The notes beneath the pieces were generated by a model, which was given only the letters and a program-made list of their open reading frames with translations, made no database searches and was not told the DNA's origin. From Phenylobacterium sp. SCN 70-31 (GTDB taxonomy: Bacteria > Pseudomonadota > Alphaproteobacteria > Caulobacterales > Caulobacteraceae), in the NCBI RefSeq assembly GCF_001724605.1, contig NZ_MEEX01000007.1, forward strand, positions 176,560-240,559: DNA of 64,000 nt, written 5' to 3'. How positions within the stretch are numbered: position 1 is the first letter of the stretch; the number at the start of each line of letters is the position of its first letter. Below are positions 48,298 to 56,558 of the stretch, piece after piece. Both the position numbers and the translations under genes were made by a program.

Positions 48298-49347
48298 TCA
48301 TTCCCGGCCTTCGAGGATCGCGAGAGCCTGCTCCGCGAGGGGCGGGCATCCGTTGACGGCCTCGCGTTCGCTGGCCAGCACGCCGGCCAGGGTGCGTGCA
48401 TAGACGCCCTGGCCGATCGAGGCGAGGCGGAAGATCGAGAACGCCATGAGGAAGGGCCAGTCCTCGATCGTGTCGCGGCCCACACGCTCGCAGTAGCGGG
48501 CGACATACTCGGCCTCGGTCGGAATGCCGCTGGTGGCGAAGTCGACGCCGTCCAGGCTGCCCCAATGCGGCGAGTGCGAGCGCCAGATGAAGCCGTTGTA
48601 GGCGATGTCGGCCAGCGGATGGCCGATGGTGGACAACTCCCAGTCCAGAACCGCGATGATCCGGGGTTCGGTGGGATGGTACATGACGTTTTCCAGGCGG
48701 TAGTCGCCGTGGGCGATCGCAACCGATTGGTCCGCCGGGATGCGGGTGGGCAGTTTGGCGATCAGGGCGTCCATCGCCGGGATGTCCTGGGTCGCCGCGT
48801 CCCGATACTGGCGCGTCCATCGCGCGACCTGGCGCTCGAAGTAGTTTCCCGGCCGGCCGTAGTCGCCCAGGCCCACGGCCTCGAAGTCTACCTTGTGAAG
48901 CTTGGCGAGCGTGGCGTTCAGGTCGTCGTAGATCGCCGCGCGTTCGGCGGGGTCCAGGCCCGGCAGGGCGGCGTTGCGGAAGATCCGGCCTTGCAGGTAG
49001 TCCATGACATAGAAGGCGGTGCCGATGACCTCGGGGTCCTCGCAGAGCGCCCGCATCCTGGGGACGGGGATAAGGTCGTCGAGGGCCTTCATCACCCGAT
49101 ACTCGCGGTCAACCTGGTGGGCGCTGGCCAGGAGCTGGCCCGGGGGCTTCTTGCGCAGCACGTAGCGGCGGCCTTCGCCGTTGGTGAGCAGAAAGGTCGG
49201 GTTAGACGCTCCGCCCTGGAACTGCTGGACCCGCAGAGTGTCGCCCACCTCGGGCACGGCCGCCTTCAGCCAGGCATGCAGGCGCGCTTCGTCGAAACGA
49301 TGTTTCTCGACGACGTCTCGGACGGGCGGATCGGTGGCGGCGCTCAT
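48298..49347 (-). CDS. Phosphotransferase family protein (APH-like, ACAD10/11-associated)
   Basis: 349 aa from ATG at 49347. Kinase-like fold: 'FQGGASNPTFLLTNGEGRRYVLRKKPPG' nucleotide-binding region, catalytic 'IAHGDYRLENVMYHP' (H-G-D-x-x-x-x-N) and 'IIAVLDWELSTIGHPLADI'. This subfamily is the bacterial counterpart of the N-terminal kinase domain of ACAD10/11 and phosphorylates hydroxy-acyl-CoA in related systems. An ACAD10/11-like dehydrogenase lies at the start of the window, too far to be in one operon. Confidence 0.9.
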   Translation of the reverse strand: MSAATDPPVRDVVEKHRFDEARLHAWLKAAVPEVGDTLRVQQFQGGASNPTFLLTNGEGRRYVLRKKPPGQLLASAHQVDREYRVMKALDDLIPVPRMRALCEDPEVIGTAFYVMDYLQGRIFRNAALPGLDPAERAAIYDDLNATLAKLHKVDFEAVGLGDYGRPGNYFERQVARWTRQYRDAATQDIPAMDALIAKLPTRIPADQSVAIAHGDYRLENVMYHPTEPRIIAVLDWELSTIGHPLADIAYNGFIWRSHSPHWGSLDGVDFATSGIPTEAEYVARYCERVGRDTIEDWPFLMAFSIFRLASIGQGVYARTLAGVLASEREAVNGCPPLAEQALAILEGRE

Positions 49348-49419
49348 GACGCCAATTGCCGCCAAGGCGCCGTCCCCGGTCAACGGGGACCCTGCGTAAG
49401 CCCCGTGCGGTTTCCGGAC

Positions 49420-50856
49420 CTACTTCGCCACCATGTCGCGTTGAAGCCAGCGGCAGGAGAGGATGAAGCAGCCGCCGCCCACCGCGTACATGGCCGAGGT
49501 TATCAGCATCGAACGCTGGAGGCTCTGGGGGTGGACCACCTTGCAGACCGCCTGGAGCTCGGCAGACAGCGAGGCGGGTCCCGCACCTTCGCAGGCCTTG
49601 CGGGTCAGTTCCGCCGCGCCCATCGCGTTCGCCTGGAGATGGAACAGGAAATCGCTCAGCGCGCCGATGAACAGCGGCCCCAGGCCGTAGCCCAACAGGT
49701 TCACCACGAACAGCAGGATCGCGATGGAGACGGCGCGGAACTGGGCGCTCACCACGCCCTGGCCGATCGTGTACTGGCCCGTGAGGTAGCCGTACTTCGA
49801 CATGCCGCCGATGCACAGGCCGACCAGGCACAGCCAGAGGTTATGGGTCGTGAACGCCAGGATGTAGAACGGCACGCTGACGATCATGCCCAGGCCCGGC
49901 AGCCAGCCGATGGCGTTGGGATGTCGCGGGGTCAGGCGCTGGACGATCCAGCCGGTGGCGACGGTGCCGAAGGCCGAGATGACGCCCACCGGCGCGTTGA
50001 TCATGACCGCGGCGTCGCCGGCGGACAGGCCGAACGAGCGGTTCAGGAAGAGTGACTGGAAGGTGGCGATGCCATAGCCGCAGAAGGCGGCGATGGTGGC
50101 GCCGGCGGTCATGGCCCAGAACGACGGCTTCGACGCGATCTCGCCCAGTCCGTCGCGGAAGCTGGCCTTGGCCCTGCGGATCGTGCCGGGCGGGTCGGTA
50201 TAGCCCCTCGGCGGCTCCTTGACGGTGAGCTTGAGGACGACGGCGATCAGCACGCCCGGCATGCCGACGATGAAGAACGCCCAGCGCCAGCCGAACGCGT
50301 CGGTCACCGGCCCGCCGATGACGTTGGCCAGCACGCCGCCCAGGGTCACACCCATGGCGTAGTAGCCCAGCGCCGCCGCGCGGTTCTGGGGCGGGAAGTA
50401 GTCCGCGATCAGGGAGTTCGCGGGCGGCGTGCAGCCCGCTTCGCCGATGCCCACGCCGACCCGGCAGGCCAGCAGGACCCAGAAGGCGCCGATGGTCGCG
50501 CCGCCGATGACGATGGGCGCGGCCAGGCCGCAAAGCGCGGTCATGAACGACCAAAGCGCCACGCAGATGGTCATGATCCAGACCCTGTGCCGGGTCTCGG
50601 AGACCTGGGCCAGGGGAATGCCGACCACCGTGTAGAGCAGCGCGAAGCCGAAGCCGGTCAGGAGGCCGAACGCGGTGTCGGAGATGCCCAGTTCGGGCTT
50701 CATCTGCGGCGCCACGACCGACAGGAGCTGCCGATCCACGAAGTTGAGGATGTAGATGACCAGCAGGGCGGTGAGGACGTAGCTGCGGTAGGCCTTCGAG
50801 CCGAAACCGTGGATATGGCCGTCCGTAGCCGTCGTCGCGCCCGTCGTCGTGGTCAT
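49420..50856 (-). CDS. MFS transporter, spinster-like
   Basis: 478 aa, about 12 membrane helices. 'YVLTALLVIYILNFVDRQLLSV' and 'GVGIGEAGCTPPANSLIADYFPP' are characteristic of the spinster-like major facilitator group frequent in Caulobacterales/Sphingomonadales. Substrate unknown. A large loop or extension with 'RLTPRHPNAIGW' follows helix 8. Same strand as the phosphotransferase gene, 72 bases upstream of it. Confidence 0.92.
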   Translation of the reverse strand: MTTTTGATTATDGHIHGFGSKAYRSYVLTALLVIYILNFVDRQLLSVVAPQMKPELGISDTAFGLLTGFGFALLYTVVGIPLAQVSETRHRVWIMTICVALWSFMTALCGLAAPIVIGGATIGAFWVLLACRVGVGIGEAGCTPPANSLIADYFPPQNRAAALGYYAMGVTLGGVLANVIGGPVTDAFGWRWAFFIVGMPGVLIAVVLKLTVKEPPRGYTDPPGTIRRAKASFRDGLGEIASKPSFWAMTAGATIAAFCGYGIATFQSLFLNRSFGLSAGDAAVMINAPVGVISAFGTVATGWIVQRLTPRHPNAIGWLPGLGMIVSVPFYILAFTTHNLWLCLVGLCIGGMSKYGYLTGQYTIGQGVVSAQFRAVSIAILLFVVNLLGYGLGPLFIGALSDFLFHLQANAMGAAELTRKACEGAGPASLSAELQAVCKVVHPQSLQRSMLITSAMYAVGGGCFILSCRWLQRDMVAK

Positions 50857-50967
50857 GCAGTCCTCCAGCCCCCGGATTATTCCGCCCCCGAGTGGCGCGC
50901 GAACCTACTGACGCTTTGATAGGGCCGCAACGGGCCATGCCCATGCGCGTGTCGCCCAGGTGATGCC

Positions 50968-51801
50968 TCAGCGGAATTGGAAGAGCTGCAGCAGGTAGGA
51001 GGGCTGTCGGTTGGCGATCTGCATCGCCATCAGAGCCAGCTGCTGGCGCACCTGGAGAGCTTGGAGGCGCGCTGATTCGCGCGCCAGATCGGCATCGACC
51101 AGATTTCCGATCGCCGCCTCCAGGGTGTCCTGCTGCTTGACGACGAACTTGAGGTGGTTGTCCAGCGCCTTGGCCCCGGTCCCGAGCTTGCCGATGGCGC
51201 CGTTCACCCGATCGGTGGCGGCCTTGATGTCGGCGATGCTGGTCGCGCCCAGCCCGCCCAGGAGATCGGCCGGCAGGCCGGCCAGCAATGCGCCGCCCGT
51301 GGACATGTCCACGGGATCAACGTCGATGGTCGAGGTGGCGGAGGTGTTGGCCAGCGCGCGCACCCGGTCGCCGCCGCCCGCCGCGAGGAGGTTGACGCCG
51401 TTGAAGCCGGCGTTGGCCACGGTGATGTCGATCTGCTTGCGGAGCGCCAGGTACTGGTCGTTGAGGGCCGCTCGCGACGCATCGCCCAACGGGAAGTCCG
51501 CCGCGGAGACCGCGAGCGCCCGTATCTCGTTCAGCAGGTCGGACACCGTCTCTGCGGCGCTCATCGCCACGTCGACGATCGATCGCCCGCGCTGGAGCGA
51601 GCCCTTCACCGCATCGAGGCTGCGCAGTTCGCCGCGCTGGTTCTGGGCGATGGCCCAGATGGCCGGATTGTCCTTGGGGCTGTTGATCTTCCGGCCCGTG
51701 GTGATGCGCATCTGCACCTGGGCCATCTCGGCGTTGATCGCGTTGAAGGCGGCGACCGCCTGCATGGCCGCGACATTCGTGTTGATGCTGTTCAGAGGCA
51801 T
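50968..51801 (-). CDS. Flagellin
   Basis: 277 aa from ATG at 51801. N-terminal 'MPLNSINTNVAAMQAVAAF' and 'QMRITTGRKINSPKDNPAIWAIAQ', C-terminal 'ALQVRQQLALMAMQIANRQPSYLLQLF', the D0/D1 coiled-coil halves; little central domain, as in short Caulobacter flagellins. Exported by the flagellar secretion system. It stands alone, downstream of purQ by 103 bases, with no flaF/flbT or other flagellar gene here. No clear sigma-54 or CtrA site was seen upstream. Confidence 0.93.
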   Translation of the reverse strand: MPLNSINTNVAAMQAVAAFNAINAEMAQVQMRITTGRKINSPKDNPAIWAIAQNQRGELRSLDAVKGSLQRGRSIVDVAMSAAETVSDLLNEIRALAVSAADFPLGDASRAALNDQYLALRKQIDITVANAGFNGVNLLAAGGGDRVRALANTSATSTIDVDPVDMSTGGALLAGLPADLLGGLGATSIADIKAATDRVNGAIGKLGTGAKALDNHLKFVVKQQDTLEAAIGNLVDADLARESARLQALQVRQQLALMAMQIANRQPSYLLQLFQFR

Positions 51802-51904
51802 CACGCGACCCAACGCTTCACGGGAGCGGCCGGGGCCGCGGGACATTCTGCCCCGGGGCGCACCCTGCTTCCGAGGGCCTTACCCGGAGGTTACGACGCT
51901 GTCC

Positions 51905-52567
51905 TCAGGCGCTTGCGAGCGCGCTCTGGAAGAGGATGGCGCCGTCGGCCGAACCCAGCTCGGCTTCGAAGGCCCGGTCGGGGTGCGGCATCATCCCCAG
52001 GACGTTTCCCTTCGCATTGACGACGCCGGCGATGCCGCGGGCCGAGCCGTTGGGGTTTTCACGATAGCGGAAGACCACCTGGCCCTCGCCCTCGAGCCGG
52101 TCCAGGGTGGCGTCGTCGGCGAAGAAATTCCCCTCGCCGTTGCCCACGGTCATGGTCACCTCGCGCCGGTCGGAGTAGCCGGCGGTGAAGCGGGTCTGGC
52201 TGTTGACCACGTCGAGGGCGACAGGCTTGCAGACGTACTTCAGCTTTTCGTTACGCAGCAGGGCGCCGGGCAGCAGGCCCATCTCGCACAGGATCTGGAA
52301 GCCGTTGCAGATGCCGACGGTGGCGACGCCGCGGTCGGCGGCCGCCTTCACTTCGGACATGACAGGCGACAGCGCCGCCATCGCCCCGCAGCGCAGATAG
52401 TCGCCGTACGAGAAGCCTCCCGGCAGCACGATGAGGTCCAGACCGGCGGGCAGGGCGGTGTCCTTGTGCCAGACCATGTCGACCGATGCGCCGGTGGATC
52501 GCTCGATGGCGACCTTGCAGTCGCGGTCGCAGTTGGAGCCGGGGAAGACGATGACGGCGGCTTTCAT
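51905..52567 (-). CDS. purQ: Phosphoribosylformylglycinamidine synthase, glutaminase subunit PurQ
   Basis: 220 aa class I glutamine amidotransferase: nucleophile Cys in '[10 protein letters not shown]', His/Glu pair near '[11 protein letters not shown]', '[12 protein letters not shown]'. Supplies ammonia to PurL with PurS as bridge. Third gene after purC and purS with a lipoprotein gene between. Confidence 0.96.
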   Translation of the reverse strand: MKAAVIVFPGSNCDRDCKVAIERSTGASVDMVWHKDTALPAGLDLIVLPGGFSYGDYLRCGAMAALSPVMSEVKAAADRGVATVGICNGFQILCEMGLLPGALLRNEKLKYVCKPVALDVVNSQTRFTAGYSDRREVTMTVGNGEGNFFADDATLDRLEGEGQVVFRYRENPNGSARGIAGVVNAKGNVLGMMPHPDRAFEAELGSADGAILFQSALASA

Positions 52568-52615
52568 GGCGCGGCCCCTAGCACTGTTTTCGCCGTCGCG
52601 CGAGGCGACGGGCCG

Positions 52616-53035
52616 TCACTTCCGCGTCCACGCCTTCAGGCTGTCGAGATAGGCCAGAAGCTGATCGTAGGCCGCTTCGTCGCCATAGGCGCAGCCGGTG
52701 GTGATAACGTCGGTCCCGCGGGCCTTCTGCATCATGATCGCGGGGTGGGCGGGCGCCGTCGCCTGGGTGATGAGGTAGGACGTGCGGCCGTCGGCGCTGG
52801 AGTAGAAGCGATAGGGCTCGGCGGGTTCGACCGGAGCGGGGGTGAGCTTCGACTGGGAGATCAGGGCGGCGGAGTGAGCGTCGAAAGGCTGGCTGCAATC
52901 CAGGTCCAGGTACGCGGCCCGCGCCTCCGGCTCGGGTGCGCAGGCGCAGAGGGCTGCGAGCAGGAATGAGCCCCCGGCGACGGACAGGGCGCTGGACGCG
53001 CGTCGGCTCCCCCGAACGGGGAGCGCCGACCTCAC
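52616..53035 (-). CDS. Putative lipoprotein embedded in the pur operon
   Basis: 139 aa from GTG at 53035, whose bases overlap the purS stop (GTGA). N-terminus 'SALSVAGGSFLLAALCAC' is a lipoprotein signal with lipobox L-C-A-C after a long basic n-region. The mature part holds two Cys ('LDCSQPFDAHSAAL', 'TTGCAYGDEAAYDQLL') and no known motif. The 49-base gap to purQ and the same direction make it part of the purC-purS-purQ unit. Function unknown. Confidence 0.75.
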   Translation of the reverse strand: MRSALPVRGSRRASSALSVAGGSFLLAALCACAPEPEARAAYLDLDCSQPFDAHSAALISQSKLTPAPVEPAEPYRFYSSADGRTSYLITQATAPAHPAIMMQKARGTDVITTGCAYGDEAAYDQLLAYLDSLKAWTRK

Positions 53036-53271
53036 GCCAGCTCCACCCGGTAGCTTTCGATCACCGTATTGGCGAGGAGCTTCTCGCACATCGCCTTGAC
53101 CTCGGCCTCGGCGGCGGCCTCGTCGTTGGCCGCCAGGTCGAACTCAATGGTCTTGCCCACGCGGACGTGTCCGACGTCGCCCCAGCCCAGGCTATGTAGC
53201 GCCTGTTCGACGGCCTTGCCCTGCACGTCGAGGACGCCCGGCTTCAGGAACACATGAACCTTGGCGCGCAT
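53032..53271 (-). CDS. purS: Phosphoribosylformylglycinamidine synthase subunit PurS
   Basis: 79 aa. '[25 protein letters not shown]' and 'DVGHVRVGKTIEFDL' are the PurS signature. It bridges PurL and PurQ and channels ammonia. TGATG overlap with purC. Confidence 0.95.
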   Translation of the reverse strand: MRAKVHVFLKPGVLDVQGKAVEQALHSLGWGDVGHVRVGKTIEFDLAANDEAAAEAEVKAMCEKLLANTVIESYRVELA

Positions 53272-54026
53272 CAGTGGAGCCCTCCCTGAATCACGGTCGG
53301 CATCTCCTTCATGATCCCGAGGCGGCGTGCAACCTCGGTGTAGCTCTCGATGACATTGCCCAGGTCGCGGCGGAAGCGGTCCTTGTCGAGCTTCTCGTTC
53401 GTCTGGGTGTCCCAGAGACGGCACGAATCGGGACTGATCTCGTCGGCCAGGATCACCCGGCTGAAGTCATTCTCCCAGATGCGCCCGAACTCGATCTTGA
53501 AGTCCACAAGGGTGATGCCGACGCCCAGGAACAGGCCGCTCAGGAAGTCGTTCACCCGCAGGGTCAGCGCCATCATGTCGTCGATCTCCTGGGTCGAGGC
53601 CCAGTTGAACGCGGTGATGTGTTCCTCCGACACCATCGGGTCGTGGAGCTTGTCGTCCTTCAGATAGAACTCGATGATCGAGCGTGGCAGGGCCTGGCCT
53701 TCGGGCAGGCCGTACCGGGTGCTGAGCGAGCCGGCTGCGACGTTGCGGCACACCACCTCGAGCGGGATGATCTCGACCTCCCGGATGAGCTGCTCGCGCA
53801 GGTTAAGCCGCTTGATGAAGTGGTTCTGAACGCCGATCGCGTTCAGCTTCGTCATGATGTACTCGCTGATGCGGTTGTTGATGACGCCCTTGCCTTCGAG
53901 CACGGCCTTCTTGGTGGCGTCGAAGGCGGTGGTGTCGTCCTTGAAGTACTGGATCAGGGTGCCCGGTTCGGGCCCCTCGTACAGAATCTTGGCCTTGCCC
54001 TCGTAGATCTTCTTACGGCGGGTCAT
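53271..54026 (-). CDS. purC: SAICAR synthetase PurC
   Basis: 251 aa from ATG at 54026; a longer frame upstream has no family match. '[26 protein letters not shown]', '[19 protein letters not shown]', '[10 protein letters not shown]', '[14 protein letters not shown]' are the full set of SAICAR synthetase motifs. Joins CAIR and Asp with ATP. First gene of the pur operon; a hairpin with a T-run lies in its leader. Confidence 0.97.
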   Translation of the reverse strand: MTRRKKIYEGKAKILYEGPEPGTLIQYFKDDTTAFDATKKAVLEGKGVINNRISEYIMTKLNAIGVQNHFIKRLNLREQLIREVEIIPLEVVCRNVAAGSLSTRYGLPEGQALPRSIIEFYLKDDKLHDPMVSEEHITAFNWASTQEIDDMMALTLRVNDFLSGLFLGVGITLVDFKIEFGRIWENDFSRVILADEISPDSCRLWDTQTNEKLDKDRFRRDLGNVIESYTEVARRLGIMKEMPTVIQGGLH

Positions 54027-54072
54027 GGGTGGGCCTTCTCCACGGCGAGGACTTGTCCGGTGTCGGGAAACG

Positions 54073-54103
54073 AAAAACGCGCGCGACTTGATCCTCGCGC
54101 GCG
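54073..54103 (-). terminator. Terminator-like hairpin in the purC leader (candidate attenuator)
   Basis: On the minus strand: perfect 9-base stem CGCGCGCGA / TCGCGCGCG, 8-base loop, then five T, 47 bases before the purC start. The next gene upstream is divergent, so there is no upstream minus-strand gene to terminate. It is thus either premature termination control of the pur operon or a block on antisense transcription from beyond. No competing antiterminator was proven. Confidence 0.65.
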
Positions 54104-54299
54104 GGTCCGACGTCGGCCTCTCGCCAAATTCCAGGCCGGGCGAAAATAGCGAAAGCGGCGCTGGGGCGCAAACGCGGCCCGACTGCGCGAGGCCGACAAT
54201 GTGACGCCGGCGAACACGAGGGGACGCCGCTTTCCGTTGCAGGCCGTTCCGGCGCGCGATATGGGATCGCCCGCTTACGAAGTTTGACCCTGGGACCCG

Positions 54300-54623
54300 A
54301 TGACGACCTTCGACGATCGCGAACAAGGCTTCGAGAAGAAGTTCGCCCTCGATCAGGAACAGGAGTTCAAGGCGCACGCCCGCCGCAACCGGGCGCTGGG
54401 CCAGTGGGCCGCTGGCCTGATGGGTCTGGAAGGCTCGCATGTGGACGAATACGCCAAGGCGGTCGTGAAATCCGACTTCGAGCTGCCGGGCGACGACGAT
54501 GTCTTCCGCAAGGTGTTCGAGGACCTCAAGGGGTCGGGAGTCGCGGTCTCCGAAGGCGAGGTCCGCATGAAGATGGCGGAACTCCTCGCCCAGGCCCGCG
54601 AAGGCGTCCGCAACGGCGCCTGA
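54300..54623 (+). CDS. DUF1476 protein, ATP synthase inhibitor zeta subunit-like
   Basis: 107 aa, '[20 protein letters not shown]' through '[11 protein letters not shown]', 'EDLKGSGV' and '[12 protein letters not shown]'. DUF1476 is the zeta inhibitor of alphaproteobacterial F1-ATPase, whose N-terminal segment enters the catalytic interface to block ATP hydrolysis. No ATP synthase gene is nearby. Divergent from purC; followed by a terminator. Confidence 0.9.
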   Translation: MTTFDDREQGFEKKFALDQEQEFKAHARRNRALGQWAAGLMGLEGSHVDEYAKAVVKSDFELPGDDDVFRKVFEDLKGSGVAVSEGEVRMKMAELLAQAREGVRNGA

Positions 54624-54646
54624 CCCGGTCTGGAAGACGCGAGTCG

Positions 54647-54674
54647 AAAGCCTCCGCCCCGTCGCGGAGGCTTT
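54647..54674. terminator. Bidirectional terminator after DUF1476 gene and aldehyde dehydrogenase
   Basis: Perfect 11-base stem AAAGCCTCCGC / GCGGAGGCTTT with a 6-base loop, flanked by AAA and TTT, 24 bases after the DUF1476 stop and 13 bases from the stop of the convergent gene. Suits termination in both directions. Confidence 0.82.
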
Positions 54675-54686
54675 GTCGTCTTCAGC

Positions 54687-56105
54687 CTAAGCCTTGAACT
54701 GACTGTCCAGGTACCTGCGGATGCCGGCGCCGTAGGGCGGGCGCAGCATCTTCAGCGGCCCGATGTCCTTCCTGAGCTGAGTGTAGATCGCCTTGCGGTG
54801 GCTGAACTCGCGGAAGCCGTCGGCGCCGTGGTAGCTCCCCATCCCCGAGGGGCCCACGCCACCGAACGGGAGTTCCTCCTGGGCCACGTGCATCACCACG
54901 TCGTTGATGGTCACGCCCCCCGAGGTGGTTGAATTCAGCACCTTCTCGCGTTCGCCCTCGTCGGCGCCGAAGTAGTAGAGGCCCAGCGGCCGCTCGCGCC
55001 CGTTCACATAGGCGATGGCCTCGTCCACGCTGCGGTAGCTCTTCACCGGCAGGACCGGGCCGAAGATCTCCTCCTGCATCACCTTCATGTCGTCGGTGGG
55101 ATCGAGAATCAGGGTCGGCGCGATCTTGCGGTGCTCCTGCTGGCTCAAATCCTCCCCTTCGGGCTTCAACTCGACCACCTGCGCGCCCTTGGCGCGGGCG
55201 TCCTCGATATAGCCGGTGATGCGGTCGTAGTGCCGCTGGGCGATCACCGAGGTGTAGTCGGGGTTGTCCTTGATCGTGGGGAACATCCGCGTCACCGAGG
55301 CGCGCGCCGCCTCCACGAAGCCGGCGACACTCTCTTCGGGCGCCAGGACATAGTCAGGGGCCAGGCAGATCTGGCCGGCGTTCAGCGTCTTGCCGTTCAT
55401 CACCCGAGCGGCGGCGGTGTCCAGATCGGCGGAGCGGCCCAGGATCACCGGACTCTTGCCGCCCAGCTCCAGGGTGAGTGGAACGAGGTTCTCGGCCGCG
55501 GCGCGCATGACGTGGCGGGCGACCGAGGTGGCGCCGGTGAAGATCAGGTGGTCGAAGGCCAGGCGGGAGAACGCTTCGCCCACTTCCGGACCCCCGGTGA
55601 TCACGGCGATCTCCTCCTCGGAGAACGACGAGGCGAACATCGTCTTCATGAGCTCGGAGGTGGCCGGGGTGTATTCCGACGGCTTGATCATCGCCCGGTT
55701 GCCCGCCGCGAGGATGCCGGCGAGGGGACCGAAGGTGAGGTTCACGGGGAAGTTCCAGGGGCTGATGACGCCCACCACGCCCTTGGGCTGGTAGCGCACC
55801 TCGGCCCGCGCCCCGAACAGGCCCAGGATGGCCGGCGTGGTCCGGCGCTTCTCGGGCCGCATCCATTTCCGCAGGTGTTCGCGCGCGTGCTTGAGGGGGC
55901 CGATGGAGCCGGCGATGTCGGTGAAGGCCGTGGCCTCGCGCGAGCGGGACCCGAAGTCGGCGTTCACCGCGTCCTCGATGGCGGTGCGATTCTCGCGCAG
56001 CAGGCGGATGCAGCGCTCGATCCGTTCGATTCGCAACTCGGCGCTGGCTTCGCCATCACGCAGATGCGCCGCCTTCTGACGCTCCAGGATCGTCGGCATG
56101 TCCAT
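54687..56105 (-). CDS. Coniferyl aldehyde dehydrogenase-like ALDH
   Basis: 472 aa from ATG at 56105 (AGGGAGG upstream). Aldehyde dehydrogenase fold: 'VGVISPWNFPVNLTFGPLAG', 'LTLELGGKSPVILG' with the general base Glu, catalytic Cys in 'NAGQICLAPDY', and 'EIFGPVLPVKSY'. It is of the CalB/short ALDH3-like subgroup (with 'GMGSYHGADGFREFSHRK' near the C-terminus) that oxidises coniferyl and other aliphatic/aromatic aldehydes. Substrate not certain. Confidence 0.9.
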   Translation of the reverse strand: MDMPTILERQKAAHLRDGEASAELRIERIERCIRLLRENRTAIEDAVNADFGSRSREATAFTDIAGSIGPLKHAREHLRKWMRPEKRRTTPAILGLFGARAEVRYQPKGVVGVISPWNFPVNLTFGPLAGILAAGNRAMIKPSEYTPATSELMKTMFASSFSEEEIAVITGGPEVGEAFSRLAFDHLIFTGATSVARHVMRAAAENLVPLTLELGGKSPVILGRSADLDTAAARVMNGKTLNAGQICLAPDYVLAPEESVAGFVEAARASVTRMFPTIKDNPDYTSVIAQRHYDRITGYIEDARAKGAQVVELKPEGEDLSQQEHRKIAPTLILDPTDDMKVMQEEIFGPVLPVKSYRSVDEAIAYVNGRERPLGLYYFGADEGEREKVLNSTTSGGVTINDVVMHVAQEELPFGGVGPSGMGSYHGADGFREFSHRKAIYTQLRKDIGPLKMLRPPYGAGIRRYLDSQFKA

Positions 56106-56196
56106 CGGGTCGTCCTCCCTCGTTGGCCAGAACAGGCGCAAAGATGACGCCTCCGTCAAGATGGGGCGGCCTGGCGCGGGCCACGCAGACATGGGC

Positions 56197-56535
56197 TCAG
56201 CGGCGCGCCGCCTCCAGCACCGGCCGGCTCATCTTCTTCGGAACGACCTGCGACCACGCCTCGCGGACGAGGTCGGCGAGTTCCGCATCGTCGATCCGCG
56301 CCAGCTCCACGGCGGCCCAGTGGACGGTGGCCACCGGGAACTTCCGGAATGTTTCGGGGCGGATCTCGAACAGGAGCTCCTGGTGGCCCTTGTCGAGCTT
56401 CAGGACGACCTGGCCCTTCCAGCCCAGGGCGAAGGTCTTCCTGCCCACGTTGAACCAGGGTTCGTCCCGGTAGATCACCTCGTGGGCTCCGGGCAGGGAA
56501 AGCGCGAGGCGGCGGAGTTCTTCGAAGGTCGAGAT
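56197..56535 (-). CDS. MmcQ/YjbR-family protein with no canonical start codon
   Basis: About 112 aa. 'STFEELRRLALSLPGAHEVIY', 'WFNVGRKTFALGWKGQVVLKLD', 'ATVHWAAVELARI' match the YjbR fold (DNA-binding-like, CyaY type). The family begins at about this point, but no ATG, GTG or TTG occurs in frame nearby; the best site is an ATC at 56535 preceded by GGGGAGG. The next canonical start upstream (56733) is deep within purB. An ATC start, or an error, is suspected. Immediately downstream of purB. Confidence 0.75.
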   Translation of the reverse strand: MSTFEELRRLALSLPGAHEVIYRDEPWFNVGRKTFALGWKGQVVLKLDKGHQELLFEIRPETFRKFPVATVHWAAVELARIDDAELADLVREAWSQVVPKKMSRPVLEAARR

Positions 56536-56558
56536 GACGCCGCCTCCCCGGACGCCGG

